A stretch of DNA of 64,000 bases from Nostoc favosum CHAB5714 (GCF_020829495.1 NZ_JAIVFQ010000007.1:62001-126000), one strand, 5' to 3'; shown: positions 46,367 to 54,016, numbered from the stretch's first letter. A program made the numbers and translations. Notes: generated by a model from the letters alone, not told the origin.

Positions 46367-47287
46367 CTAACTTCTAACTCTTGTACAGACGCGATTAATC
46401 GCGTCTCTACTCCTAACTCTTGTACAGACGCGATTAATCGCGTCTCTACTCCTAACTCTTGTACAGACGCGATTAATCGCGTCTCTACTCCTAACTCTTG
46501 TACAGACGCGATTAATCGCGTCTCTACTCCTAACTCTTGGTCTTAAAGCTTGCAGTTGTTTTTCGAGTTCTTCAATGCGCGAGAGCAAAGAACGAATCAC
46601 GGTTGCTTCCATATCAGGTAGCTTTCCATGTTCTAAAGGAGAAAGGCTGGCGTTTTCATTCCGGGAAATAATTCGACCGGGAACTCCCACAACTGTGCGA
46701 TCGCTGGGGACATTCTGCAAGACAATGGAACCTGCACCAATACGGACGCGATCGCCAATTTGCAGATTACCCAAAACTTTCGCACCCGCCCCAATCACTG
46801 CATTTTTTCCCACTGTGGGATGACGCTTACCAGTTTCTTTACCAGTTCCGCCAAGGGTGACGCCTTGGTAAATCAGTGTATAGTCGCCGATGATCGCAGT
46901 TTCGCCAATGACAACGCCCATTCCGTGGTCGATAAACACGCCCTGACCAATCTCTGCACCTGGGTGAATTTCAATTCCCGTCAAAAATCGCCCCAAATGA
47001 GAAATTAAGCGGGGGATAAAACTTACACCTCGACAATGTAACCAGTGAGCAAGACGATGCAAACATAGCGCGTGCAATCCAGGGTAGCAAAACACCACTT
47101 CTAGCCAATTACGTGCTGCTGGGTCGCGCTCAAAAATAATGCGAAAATCACTCAATAATGGCTCTAAAAAAACGCCAGAGAGGAAATTTTTCAGCATGGA
47201 TGTATGGGCAGAATCCTGCGTTTTGGTAGTCTGGCGTAGGCGCAGCCCGTCGTAGACATCGCTAATACTATCTAAAGACTGTTGCAT
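46367..47287 (-). CDS. nifP: Serine O-acetyltransferase NifP (CysE-type) with repeat-derived tail
   Basis: 306 residues. Makes O-acetylserine, the precursor of cysteine for Fe-S cluster sulfur. Left-handed hexapeptide repeats: [75 protein letters not shown]. The normal end is near [11 protein letters not shown]; after it comes [13 protein letters not shown] repeated four times, encoded by 39-bp tandem copies. First gene of the nifVZT cluster and preceded by the conserved nif cis-module. Confidence 0.9.
   Translation of the reverse strand: MQQSLDSISDVYDGLRLRQTTKTQDSAHTSMLKNFLSGVFLEPLLSDFRIIFERDPAARNWLEVVFCYPGLHALCLHRLAHWLHCRGVSFIPRLISHLGRFLTGIEIHPGAEIGQGVFIDHGMGVVIGETAIIGDYTLIYQGVTLGGTGKETGKRHPTVGKNAVIGAGAKVLGNLQIGDRVRIGAGSIVLQNVPSDRTVVGVPGRIISRNENASLSPLEHGKLPDMEATVIRSLLSRIEELEKQLQALRPRVRSRDAINRVCTRVRSRDAINRVCTRVRSRDAINRVCTRVRSRDAINRVCTRVRS
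46388..46522. repeat. Four tandem 39-bp units with GACGCGATTAATCGCGTC palindromes, inside nifP
   Basis: Palindromes begin at 46388, 46427, 46466 and 46505, exactly 39 bp apart; linkers read TCTACTCCTAACTCTTGTACA. Being 13 codons long each, the units stay in frame with nifP. The four copies look identical, so amplification is recent. Confidence 0.92.
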
Positions 47288-47998
47288 CGGTAATGTCTAT
47301 CTGGTAAAAGAGCCATCTGCTATTTTTATGCTTATATCAGGCGACTTCCAACTCGATAGAAAACCCAATGCTGATTGGATTTATTGGATTGATTAAGGTT
47401 GTACTCAAACGCCACAACCCCGACTCAAGATAAACTTAAAATTTGTCTTGGGTTAGGGGCGCTAGTATTTAATGATAGGGGTACTAGTATTTTTGGGGTA
47501 GGGTTTAAGAATTTCTGTGTTCGCTACAAGAAACTTTACCTGTAAGCTTTCGCAAATATTTCATCAAAATATTTTGCAATATATTAAGCTGTACTCAGAT
47601 GCACTCAAATATAATTTGGATGAGGCTACAAATCAATATTCTGTATCTCCTATTACTATTAGTATCTTATTATTTGGATAGGCGAATGACAGGTTTCTTT
47701 ATTTTCTTTTAGGATTTCCTGTCTGTATGTATATATACCTTTCAAAATATAGTTATCGCTCATAGTGAATATCTTATTATATAGATGTGTTGAAAAAAAG
47801 CATTTCAATAAGTGCAAATATACCTGCTTGCCGAATTGATAATTACTAAACTGTTTCCTGTTAATAATGACTCATTACTAACTTTGGCTACTTTCATTAT
47901 TTTTTTAATTGTTCTAAATAAACAGCAACCTCTATCATAATGCTGTTACATCTTTGTTAAGAATAGTTACAACTTCTTAACACAAGGAAATTTTTCTT
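47288..47998. other. Divergent nifP / NADH dehydrogenase intergenic region
   Basis: Besides the nif cis-module, the stretch 47515-47998 is AT-rich with no gene seen; it must hold the promoter of the NADH dehydrogenase. No terminator is needed since both genes diverge. Confidence 0.5.
47373..47514 (-). promoter_or_regulatory. nifP upstream cis-module: three 22-bp-phased motifs plus TGAGTACAA block
   Basis: Reading the minus strand toward nifP: AAATTCTTAAACCCTACC at 47514, AAATACTAGTACCCCTA at 47492, AAATACTAGCGCCCCTAACC at 47470, each 22 bp apart. Sixty-three bp on, at 47407, a block starting TGAGTACAACCTTAATCAAT and continuing CCAATAAATCCAATC to about 47373 matches the nifB upstream region closely. 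The ATG is 120 bp further. The same order occurs before nifB (58914-59065). Confidence 0.65.
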
Positions 47999-49345
47999 AT
48001 GGCAGTCTCACTTGAGAATAATGCATCACATCAGGTTGTTATCGTTGGTGGTGGTTTTGGTGGACTGTATGCAGCAAAGGCTCTGAATGCAGCGAATGTA
48101 AATGTTACTCTCATTGATAAACGTAACTTTCACCTATTTCAGCCGCTTTTATATCAAGTTGCCACAGGTACACTATCACCTTCTGATATTTCCGCACCAT
48201 TGCGATCTGTATTTAGCAAAAGCAAGAATACAAAGGTATTGTTGGGAGAAGTAAATAATATTGATCCAAAAGCGCAACAAGTTATTTTGGGTGATGAAGT
48301 AGTACCTTATGATACATTAATTGTCGCCACAGGTGCGAACCATTCCTATTTTGGTAAGGATAACTGGGAAAAAGTAGCTCCTGGCTTGAAAACTGTGGAA
48401 GATGCCATAGAAATGCGTCGCCGGATATTTGGCGCATTTGAAGCAGCAGAAAAAGAAACTGATCCAGAAATTCGCCGTGCTTGGTTGAGTTTTGTGATTG
48501 TAGGGGGTGGCCCGACTGGTGTAGAATTAGCAGGTGCGATCGCCGAGTTGGCATACAAAACTCTCAAAGAAGATTTCCGCAGCATCAACACTTCAGAAAC
48601 GAAAATTTTACTATTACAAGGGGGCCCTCGCATCCTCCCACACATTGCGCCAGAGTTATCGAAATCAGCAGCAGTATCTTTGCAAAAGTTGGGTGTGGAA
48701 CTCCACACTCACACCAGGGTGACAAATATTGAAGGTGATATCGTTACTTTCAAGCAAGGCAATGAATTTACAGAAATTACCTCAAAAACTATATTGTGGG
48801 CAGCAGGTGTCCAAGGTTCCCCAATGGGGAAAGTCTTAGCAGAAAGTACAGGTGTAGAGTGCGATTACTCTGGGCGTGTAATTGTAGAACCTGACTTGTC
48901 TATCGAGGGTTATGACAACATTTTCGTAATTGGAGATTTAGCTAACTTCTCCCACCAAGATAGTAAACTCTTACCTGGTGTTGCACCCGTAGCTAAACAA
49001 CAAGGAGAGTATGTAGGTAAACTAATTCAACGACGGCTTAAAGGTCAGACTTTGCCACAATTTCATTACAACGATGTGGGTAGTTTGGCGATGATTGGGC
49101 AAAATTTAGCTGTTGTAGATTTAGGCTTCCTCAAACTCACAGGTTTCCTTGCTTGGGCATTTTGGCTATTAGTTCACATCTACTTCTTAATCGAGTTTGA
49201 CACCAAATTACTAGTTGTATTTCAGTGGGCGTGGAATTACATCACTCGTAATCGTCGCTCTAGATTGATTACAGGTCGAGAAGCTATTGTAGAACCAAAA
49301 ACTGTTAACAATAGGGTGCAACAGCCTTCTGTGACACCTCTGTAA
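47999..49345 (+). CDS. Type II NADH dehydrogenase (NDH-2)
   Basis: 448 residues. Oxidises NADH and reduces quinone without proton pumping. FAD-binding VVIVGGGFGGLYAAKALNAA (10-30), quinone-site-like NFHLFQPLLYQVATG, NAD-binding FVIVGGGPTGVELAGAIAEL, and C-terminal membrane-association helix (FLAWAFWLLVHIYFLIEF, about 385-402). A CnfR/nif link is not implied. ACAAGGAAA lies before the start. In cyanobacteria such proteins act as redox sensors or regulators of the plastoquinone pool. Confidence 0.92.
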   Translation: MAVSLENNASHQVVIVGGGFGGLYAAKALNAANVNVTLIDKRNFHLFQPLLYQVATGTLSPSDISAPLRSVFSKSKNTKVLLGEVNNIDPKAQQVILGDEVVPYDTLIVATGANHSYFGKDNWEKVAPGLKTVEDAIEMRRRIFGAFEAAEKETDPEIRRAWLSFVIVGGGPTGVELAGAIAELAYKTLKEDFRSINTSETKILLLQGGPRILPHIAPELSKSAAVSLQKLGVELHTHTRVTNIEGDIVTFKQGNEFTEITSKTILWAAGVQGSPMGKVLAESTGVECDYSGRVIVEPDLSIEGYDNIFVIGDLANFSHQDSKLLPGVAPVAKQQGEYVGKLIQRRLKGQTLPQFHYNDVGSLAMIGQNLAVVDLGFLKLTGFLAWAFWLLVHIYFLIEFDTKLLVVFQWAWNYITRNRRSRLITGREAIVEPKTVNNRVQQPSVTPL

Positions 49346-49350
49346 CTTCA

Positions 49351-49476
49351 GGTATCACAGCATTACTCAACGATGGTACAAGGGGCTATTGGAGTGATGA
49401 GTGCCGTGTGGTGGCAAATCTTGGGCGAAGATTAGCTGTTCCAGGAAAAGAATATGGGGATGAGATACCGCCCTAA
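49351..49476 (+). pseudogene. Protein-like 3' remnant of unknown family
   Basis: A 41-codon open stretch after the NADH dehydrogenase reads GITALLNDGTRGYWSDECRV then VANLGRRLAVPGKEYGDEIP-P-stop. Composition and rhythm look like a real C-terminus, but no start codon precedes it. A further frame at 49523 (MEISTQNKIVIEPGDLYHVR) also looks like a gene beginning, cut by a repeat at about 49593. Confidence 0.35.
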
Positions 49477-49592
49477 GCAATTTTGGCAATTTGGCATTTC
49501 ATGACTTCGAGTTGCAGTTTCAATGGAGATATCAACACAAAACAAAATTGTTATTGAACCGGGGGACTTATATCATGTCCGACTTAATACTT

Positions 49593-49645
49593 ATGTCATT
49601 GCGAGCGGAGCGTGGCAATCCCAAACCGCAAGCGAATTGCTTCAT
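49593..49645. repeat. Dispersed GCGAGCGGAGCGTGGC repeat
   Basis: TCATTGCGAGCGGAGCGTGG followed by CAATCCCAAACCGCAAGCGA, a common bacterial intergenic repeat type. It borders the iscB element on its 3' side. Confidence 0.6.
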
Positions 49646-49725
49646 TTCACCAGATACCTCTCGCCGTGGAAGCCCCCGGATTTATCCGTGGGGGAAAGGC
49701 GTAGGCGAATTTATTCGCCGTCAAA

Positions 49726-51015
49726 TTAATCTGAAACACTGTATGAATATCCATCTTTTTTGTGAATTGATGTACAAAATCTGTGACTGATGCCAGCAAC
49801 TCTCCCCCCCTTAGTAGCAATATCAAAACTACCTGTTGCCCGACATAAGACACGCCCAACATATTGCCCAACCTTTTTTCCAGAAGTGACAACAGCTTTA
49901 ACAATATCGCCAGTGCTAAAGCCAAAATGGATTTGTTTATTTGTGCGATGACGACAAGGAATCCCGAATTTATCCGTGCCACACATCTGTCTATTACCAT
50001 GACCATTTGCTGTAATTAACAATGACTTAATCCCTTTAATAATCAATTTAGGTGTTGATTTACCAACACACGCTGCATCTATCCAATGCTTCTTTTCTAA
50101 CTTCTGCTGACTTCGATTGAATTTAGTTAATCCGCCGGAGCCTATTTCTACTGGTAGCCCAGTTGCTTTTAAAACTTCCAGCAATGCAAGTCTGGTTGTG
50201 TTTACTGCGGCTGCATCAGCTAATGGTCTTTTTGCTTGTTTGAAGATTTTTTCTAACCTTGTAAGGTCTTTTTTAAGGAAATCTTTGATATCTTTAGTCC
50301 CTTTTTTCGTATTACATTTCTCGCAACTTAAGGTCAAATTTGTAATGGAATTGCTACCCCCTTTGGCTCTAGCATGAATGTGTTCTACCTGTAGTGGAAT
50401 ATCCTTTATCCCACAATATGCACATTGTCTATCCCACTTTTCTAGCAAGTATTCTCTAGTTTCATAACCAGCAAGTGTGCCTTGTTGATACTCTTTACCT
50501 TGGATATCTGGATTACACATTAATTGCATATCAAAGCGTACTAATTCTTGGCTGATAGCTCCAATTGGTGAAAGTCTACATAACCTTTCAACCCATGTCT
50601 TGATATTTTCAATCCGACTTTGTAGACTCGGTACTAACCATCCTTTTGGACGTATTCGATTTAAAAATCTGGGTTGTCTGTAACGAGTTTTACGGTTCCT
50701 TCTGCTACGTCTTAATTGTCTTCTAGAGGTTAAAGCATCTCTAATAGCAGACCCTCTATGCTTTAATTCTGCTGCAAAAACTACTTCCCCAGTATTATCG
50801 TTAACTAATGCAACTCCTGTATATTTTGCACCTGGGTCAAGCTTTAATCTAAATGGTTCTATTGTTGCATCCGGTCTAGATTTTTTGAGAATAATAGTGA
50901 ACGGAAATTGGCAATATATTGCGGCTTTTTTGTTTCTTAGTAATTGTCTAGCTTGTGCTGAGTGGATTGGGTTTAATGGTCTTTTGTCTGTATCCAAAAC
51001 GAATACTTTGCACAT
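49726..51015 (-). CDS. iscB: IscB-type RNA-guided nuclease (RRXRR / HNH)
   Basis: 429 residues from ATG 51015, which has AAAGGAGG 5 nt upstream; a longer frame to 51105 adds repeat-encoded residues. PLMP-type N-terminus (VFVLDTDKRPLNPIHSAQAR), RuvC-I FRLKLDPGAKYTG (Asp60), Arg-rich bridge helix RRQLRRSRRNRKTRYRQ (98-114), RuvC-II SQELVRFDMQ (Glu157), HNH domain with CAYC, VEHIHARAKGG (His212), NLTLSCEKCN (Asn226, Cys231/234), and RuvC-III KKHWIDAACVG (His310, Asp313). All catalytic residues are present. IscB is the ancestor-like relative of Cas9 and is guided by omega-RNA to cut DNA. Confidence 0.92.
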   Translation of the reverse strand: MCKVFVLDTDKRPLNPIHSAQARQLLRNKKAAIYCQFPFTIILKKSRPDATIEPFRLKLDPGAKYTGVALVNDNTGEVVFAAELKHRGSAIRDALTSRRQLRRSRRNRKTRYRQPRFLNRIRPKGWLVPSLQSRIENIKTWVERLCRLSPIGAISQELVRFDMQLMCNPDIQGKEYQQGTLAGYETREYLLEKWDRQCAYCGIKDIPLQVEHIHARAKGGSNSITNLTLSCEKCNTKKGTKDIKDFLKKDLTRLEKIFKQAKRPLADAAAVNTTRLALLEVLKATGLPVEIGSGGLTKFNRSQQKLEKKHWIDAACVGKSTPKLIIKGIKSLLITANGHGNRQMCGTDKFGIPCRHRTNKQIHFGFSTGDIVKAVVTSGKKVGQYVGRVLCRATGSFDIATKGGRVAGISHRFCTSIHKKDGYSYSVSD

Positions 51016-51268
51016 AAGTGCCTCCTTTCGGGTAATGTTAGCTTCTCCCAAGGGGAGACGCTGCGCGAACGACAATGTTAGAGGTCGGTACTTTCCAAAC
51101 AGCACTTCTTTAACCCATTAGAGATGTTTAACTGTTCGGTTTTAGAGCAGAGAACTAGCTACGCATTCTCTGGTAAGTCTTTCAACACTTGCCTCTAACG
51201 TAGTTCGGTTAAGAACTTAGTCTGGTCAGATAAGCTTTTTCAAGCCTCCGGCTTTAGCCGTGGGGTTT
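51016..51268 (-). ncRNA. Omega-RNA (HEARO) region of the iscB element
   Basis: The minus strand immediately upstream of iscB starts with GTCAGAAACCCCACGGCTAA and the hairpin GGCTAAAGCC, then several further inverted segments. This is the typical place and 5' hairpin of IscB omega-RNA. The guide would be the ~16-20 nt just 5' of it (51269-51290), in flanking DNA. The 3' end is uncertain: a dispersed repeat (GTTCGCGCAGCGTCTCCCCT on the minus strand) sits at 51052-51072. Confidence 0.65.
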
Positions 51269-51271
51269 CTG

Positions 51272-51337
51272 ACAAATATACTCGGCGCGATCGGCAACTA
51301 AACGCCGCAATTCTGCATTAATATATGGACGAGACAT
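51272..51337 (-). pseudogene. HNH endonuclease 5' fragment interrupted by iscB element
   Basis: From ATG 51337 the minus strand encodes MSRPYINAELRRLVADRAEY-IC, the start of a common cyanobacterial HNH endonuclease family. At Cys22, where family members continue into the zinc/HNH region, the frame enters the iscB element (QKPHG-stop). The 3' half was not found on the far side of the element. Confidence 0.72.
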
Positions 51338-51346
51338 TTTGAATAC

Positions 51347-51601
51347 TTACTCCGCGCTGATATACTGACGAGCTTTTGCTTTTGCTAGTAGCATAATATG
51401 CTCTAGCGTGAGGAAATGATCTAATTCTCGCTGGTCACTTCCTGTAAGACCCTCAGTTTTTGCCCGATAAACGAGATCCTCTAAACGGTCTTTGGCTGCA
51501 TCCGAGAGTTTAAAATCGATAACGCTTTGGGGAGTGGTGCCAGCAGCAATAAAGTCTATAATTTCGTCGTAGACTTTGGTAGTATTTACAGATGTAGTCA
51601 T
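51347..51601 (-). CDS. Small conserved protein, partner of the HNH gene
   Basis: 84 residues: TTKVYDEIIDFIAAGTTPQS, VIDFKLSDAAKDRLEDLVYR and ELDHFLTLEHIMLLAKAKAR. Its stop is 9 bp before the HNH start and it reads in the same direction, the pairing I remember from other cyanobacteria. Helical, acidic; possibly an antitoxin or immunity-type partner (inference). Confidence 0.65.
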   Translation of the reverse strand: MTTSVNTTKVYDEIIDFIAAGTTPQSVIDFKLSDAAKDRLEDLVYRAKTEGLTGSDQRELDHFLTLEHIMLLAKAKARQYISAE

Positions 51602-51633
51602 GAGATTACCTCTTTTTATTTAATTTTACTGAT

Positions 51634-51852
51634 TTACAACGCCACTTTTAATGACTTTCCTAATGTTTTTGGCTCTGGTAGAGTTTCATCGTCAGCCAAA
51701 GACGATTCAATCAGCATCTCTAGCACTTGTTGAGCATTTTTTAGAGCGCCTTTGTAAGTCTCCCGGTGAGTGTGGCAAAATTCTCCCCATTCAGTAAGAC
51801 TGACAACAAAACACTCATTTTCATCAGACCATTGAATAATTATCGTGAATAT
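51634..51852 (-). pseudogene. HicB-like antitoxin remnant lacking a start codon
   Basis: 73 codons. TIIIQWSDENECFVVSLTEW then ETYKGALKNAQQVLEMLIES and a C-terminal PEPKTLGKSLKVAL match the HicB N-terminal fold. Upstream there is a stop (TAA 51853-51855) and no ATG, GTG or TTG before the conserved core. HicA is not seen. Probably dead, unless a non-standard start is used. Confidence 0.6.
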
Positions 51853-51919
51853 TTAGCTAGAAACAGAAAAAGTAACCTAAACTAAAATGAAAATAACCTG
51901 CTACTAAATCTGAAAAAGT

Positions 51920-52150
51920 ATGGTTAACACCTATGATGAAATCTTCGATGCTGCATTGTCATTACCTCCAGGATTAAGAGCAATGCTTGCTGAACATTTG
52001 TTTAAAAGTCTGGATGCTGAAAATCAACTAGAAATTGATCCTCTGTGGGCGGAGGAAGCAGAGAAAAGATTTCAAGCTGTTGAACAAGGCGAAGTTACTC
52101 TAATTTCTGGTGAACAGGTGTTGCGAGAACTGCGTTCCAGGAGTAAGTAA
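51920..52150 (+). CDS. Addiction-module antitoxin (ParD/TIGR02574-like)
   Basis: 76 residues: VNTYDEIFDAALSLPPGLRA, MLAEHLFKSLDAEN, IDPLWAEEAEKRFQAVEQGE. This is the putative addiction-module component family. Its stop TAA shares the A with the toxin ATG at 52150. Confidence 0.85.
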   Translation: MVNTYDEIFDAALSLPPGLRAMLAEHLFKSLDAENQLEIDPLWAEEAEKRFQAVEQGEVTLISGEQVLRELRSRSK

Positions 52151-52440
52151 TGGCTTATGATTTTCATCCTGATGCCAAACAAGAATTAGATGATGCTGTT
52201 GCTTACTATGACAATATCAGCCGCGAGATGGGGGACGCATTTCTTGCCGAAGTTGAACGCGCTATCAGTCGTATTGAACAGTTTTCAGAAGCATGGACTC
52301 AATTATCAAAGAATACAAGACGCTGCCGCGTAGCTAGTTTTCCTTATGGAATAATTTATGGCATCAGAGAGCAGCAAATTTTGATAGTTGCAGTCATGCA
52401 CCTTCAGCGTCAACCAAATTACTGGACTAATAGAATCTGA
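52150..52440 (+). CDS. ParE/RelE family toxin
   Basis: 96 residues: YDFHPDAKQELDDAVAYYDN, LAEVERAISRIEQFSEAWTQ, RRCRVASFPYGIIYGIREQQ and ILIVAVMHLQRQPNYW. This is the typical ParE core with the Arg-rich strand and YGI/RxxP-like ending. Intact and coupled to the upstream antitoxin. Confidence 0.88.
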   Translation: MAYDFHPDAKQELDDAVAYYDNISREMGDAFLAEVERAISRIEQFSEAWTQLSKNTRRCRVASFPYGIIYGIREQQILIVAVMHLQRQPNYWTNRI

Positions 52441-52663
52441 TATGCCGAATTGTTCTCCAGTTTTTTACCCGACCTTCAGCAATATCTTTTTTACCTCTTT
52501 CAAAAGATTCAATAAATCCAGGGATATCAAGCAACTCTTGGGTAGCGTCTTCGCTATCTTTATCTGCTAGATATGCTAAAAAGTCAGCAACCAGTTGTAG
52601 GCGTTATGAAGATAATACATCTAGATATTGGTTTATTTGCTGACGAACTTCTGTGTTGTTCAT
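52427..52663 (-). pseudogene. Antitoxin-like gene with nonsense codon
   Basis: From ATG 52663: MNNTEVRQQINQYLDVLSS, then TAA, then RLQLVADFLAYLADKDSEDA, TQELLDIPGFIESFERGKKD and NWRTIRHIRFY. Related cyanobacterial proteins read SPERL at the stop, so one codon (probably GAA) mutated. It overlaps the toxin end by 14 bp, tail to tail. Confidence 0.72.
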
Positions 52664-52686
52664 AATTTTTAGCCCATCTTTTATTC

Positions 52687-52932
52687 TTAACTTTGAGAAT
52701 CTTGCTTGCTTTGATTTGCTTGCTCAATGCGTTGCCTAATTGCTTCTTCTGCAATGCGAATATTTTCTTCTATTGGTGTACCATCTTCAGCTACCATTGG
52801 CCCGTACCATGTTGCTTCTGAATCAGGAGTGCGGCGACCATACAAAACACGCAAAGGCTCTACATCTTCCCGGTGTGCAAGTGCGTAAGCTATTAGTTCT
52901 TTGTTAGTCATTGCTTCAAAATTCGGTCGCAT
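52687..52932 (-). CDS. DUF6887-type protein
   Basis: 81 residues: MRPNFEAMTNKELIAYALAH then REDVEPLRVLYGRRTPDSEA. This opening is the one I associate with DUF6887, a small cyanobacterial family usually paired with DUF6888, as here. The preceding gene overlaps its start by 17 bp (52916-52932). Possibly a TA-like pair; unproven. Confidence 0.68.
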   Translation of the reverse strand: MRPNFEAMTNKELIAYALAHREDVEPLRVLYGRRTPDSEATWYGPMVAEDGTPIEENIRIAEEAIRQRIEQANQSKQDSQS

Positions 52933-53137
52933 TTAAAAACCTCCAGTTTCCATTAGCGGGTACAATGATTTGGAGTTCTTCATTGACAAAAATAAATACA
53001 ACTCCGGTTTGGTCGTCAAAGCGATATAGCTCAATACTCCGATAGGTGTTAGACAACATCTGGCAAACACGGACACAGGCTAAGGCTTGTTCGTTAGTTG
53101 GGTTGATCGTCTGTTCCTCAATTGTGACATAGATAAT
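52916..53137 (-). CDS. DUF6888-type protein, no canonical start codon
   Basis: About 73 residues. TIEEQTINPTNEQALACVRV, CQMLSNTYRSIELYRFDDQT and IIVPANGNWRFLNATEF match DUF6888. The frame is open upstream to a stop near 53180 but contains no ATG, GTG or TTG before the core. ATT 53137 with AAAGG 6 nt upstream is the only plausible start. Either AUU initiation or a mutated start (pseudogene). Confidence 0.55.
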   Translation of the reverse strand: MIYVTIEEQTINPTNEQALACVRVCQMLSNTYRSIELYRFDDQTGVVFIFVNEELQIIVPANGNWRFLNATEF

Positions 53138-53194
53138 AGTAAGCCTTTCTTTTGCGGTTTCTACTGTTAATAGTAAATCAGCTTACATTTACCC

Positions 53195-53266
53195 TTACCA
53201 CTGCTTTAACTTCTTCTGAGCAAATTCCCGCACTTGCTCATCTGGGTCATTCTCTGTGCGATCGCA
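53195..53266 (-). pseudogene. HEAT-repeat-like C-terminal fragment
   Basis: Minus strand: CDRTENDPDEQVREFAQKKL-KQW-stop. This ending is common in HEAT-repeat or NACHT ATPase proteins of cyanobacteria. Only the tail remains. Confidence 0.5.
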
Positions 53267-53279
53267 CTTAACCCCACAT

Positions 53280-53399
53280 CCCGCCAGAGAATAAATTCTC
53301 TAGCTAATAGCTCAAGTCCACTGAAGCGGACTAAAACTTTGGTTCAGTCTTCAATAGATAGACTTTAGCTATGAGACTGGGAATTCATTCCCAGGCGGT
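53280..53399. mobile_element. 120-bp palindromic MITE-like repeat
   Basis: The left arm CGCCAGAGAATAAATTCTCT plus AGCTAATAGCTCAAGTCC matches, imperfectly and inverted, the right arm AGACTTTAGCTATGAGACT plus GGGAATTCATTCCCAGGCGG. Central GTCCACTGAAGCGGACT. Similar to the core of the 5027-5436 element. Confidence 0.6.
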
Positions 53400-53543
53400 T
53401 GTTGGGATTGGCGAAATTGCTAACCGCGATGTCTACAATGGTCACTGAGCGGCTGGTGAGCGGCTTGCCCTGAGCGTAGCCGTTCGCGTTAGCGTCTCCG
53501 ACAGGAGAAGGGAGTCGAACCATGTCGAAGTGCGGGCTGCGCG

Positions 53544-53860
53544 ATCGCAATTTCCCCCATAGCACATTCACTTTTGCTACAACCATGAGCCGCTGCTAGT
53601 TCTTGTAAGGGATATGTGCGATCAATCACCATAGCAATTTTGCTAGATTCAATTTATTCTTTAAGAAAAACCAAGTTCTCAGTGTTGGGTTTTTTAAACA
53701 CCAATTTGGCTTTTTGACGGGGAAATAACGCTGTTAAGGCTTTCTGCACAATGCTTTTGCGGCTAGATAGGGTGGTGATAATTCCGTTAAGTTTGAGGAA
53801 TTTTTTGGTTTGAAAGAGCGATCGCTGTGCCTTTGTTTGTAACTTTCGCTTCACCCATTT
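53544..53860 (-). pseudogene. Degenerate 3' copy of a quinone oxidoreductase gene
   Basis: Minus-strand sequence matches the 3' third of the intact gene at 55755-56699, including AAGGGATATGTGCGATCAAT and GTGTTGGGTTTTT on the plus strand. The readable part is KLNGIITTLSSRKSIVQKAL, TALFPRQKAKLVFKKPNTEN. Stops and frameshifts break it. It suggests an old local duplication. Confidence 0.78.
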
Positions 53861-54016
53861 TTTGAGGAGTTAAGAAAAATAATAGTACATAAAGATATTT
53901 GAAGTATTTTAAAAAACTAGTACCTCTGAGTTAACTTTGTTCAAACTCCGGCTACAATCGGCTAGCCGAGAGTTACGTGTAATATAAATCACTACAAAGC
54001 TAGAGGGAACTTTAAA

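Larger units (their letters stand above)
49671..51271 (-). mobile_element. IS200/IS605-like iscB element (no transposase)
   Basis: The element spans the iscB gene, an upstream omega-RNA region with the hairpin CCCCACGGCTAAAGCCGGAG (near 51248-51267 on the minus strand), and a 3' subterminal hairpin CCCCCGGATTTATCCGTGGG (49674-49693) followed by GGCGAATTTATTCGCC. No TnpA is present, so it would be mobilised in trans. Its 5' boundary interrupts an HNH endonuclease gene at about 51271. The exact 3' boundary is uncertain. Confidence 0.72.

Noticed and set aside
49491-49790. 99-codon plus-strand frame across the iscB element end
   Set aside because: It spans a dispersed repeat and the element's 3' hairpins; antisense to iscB at its end.
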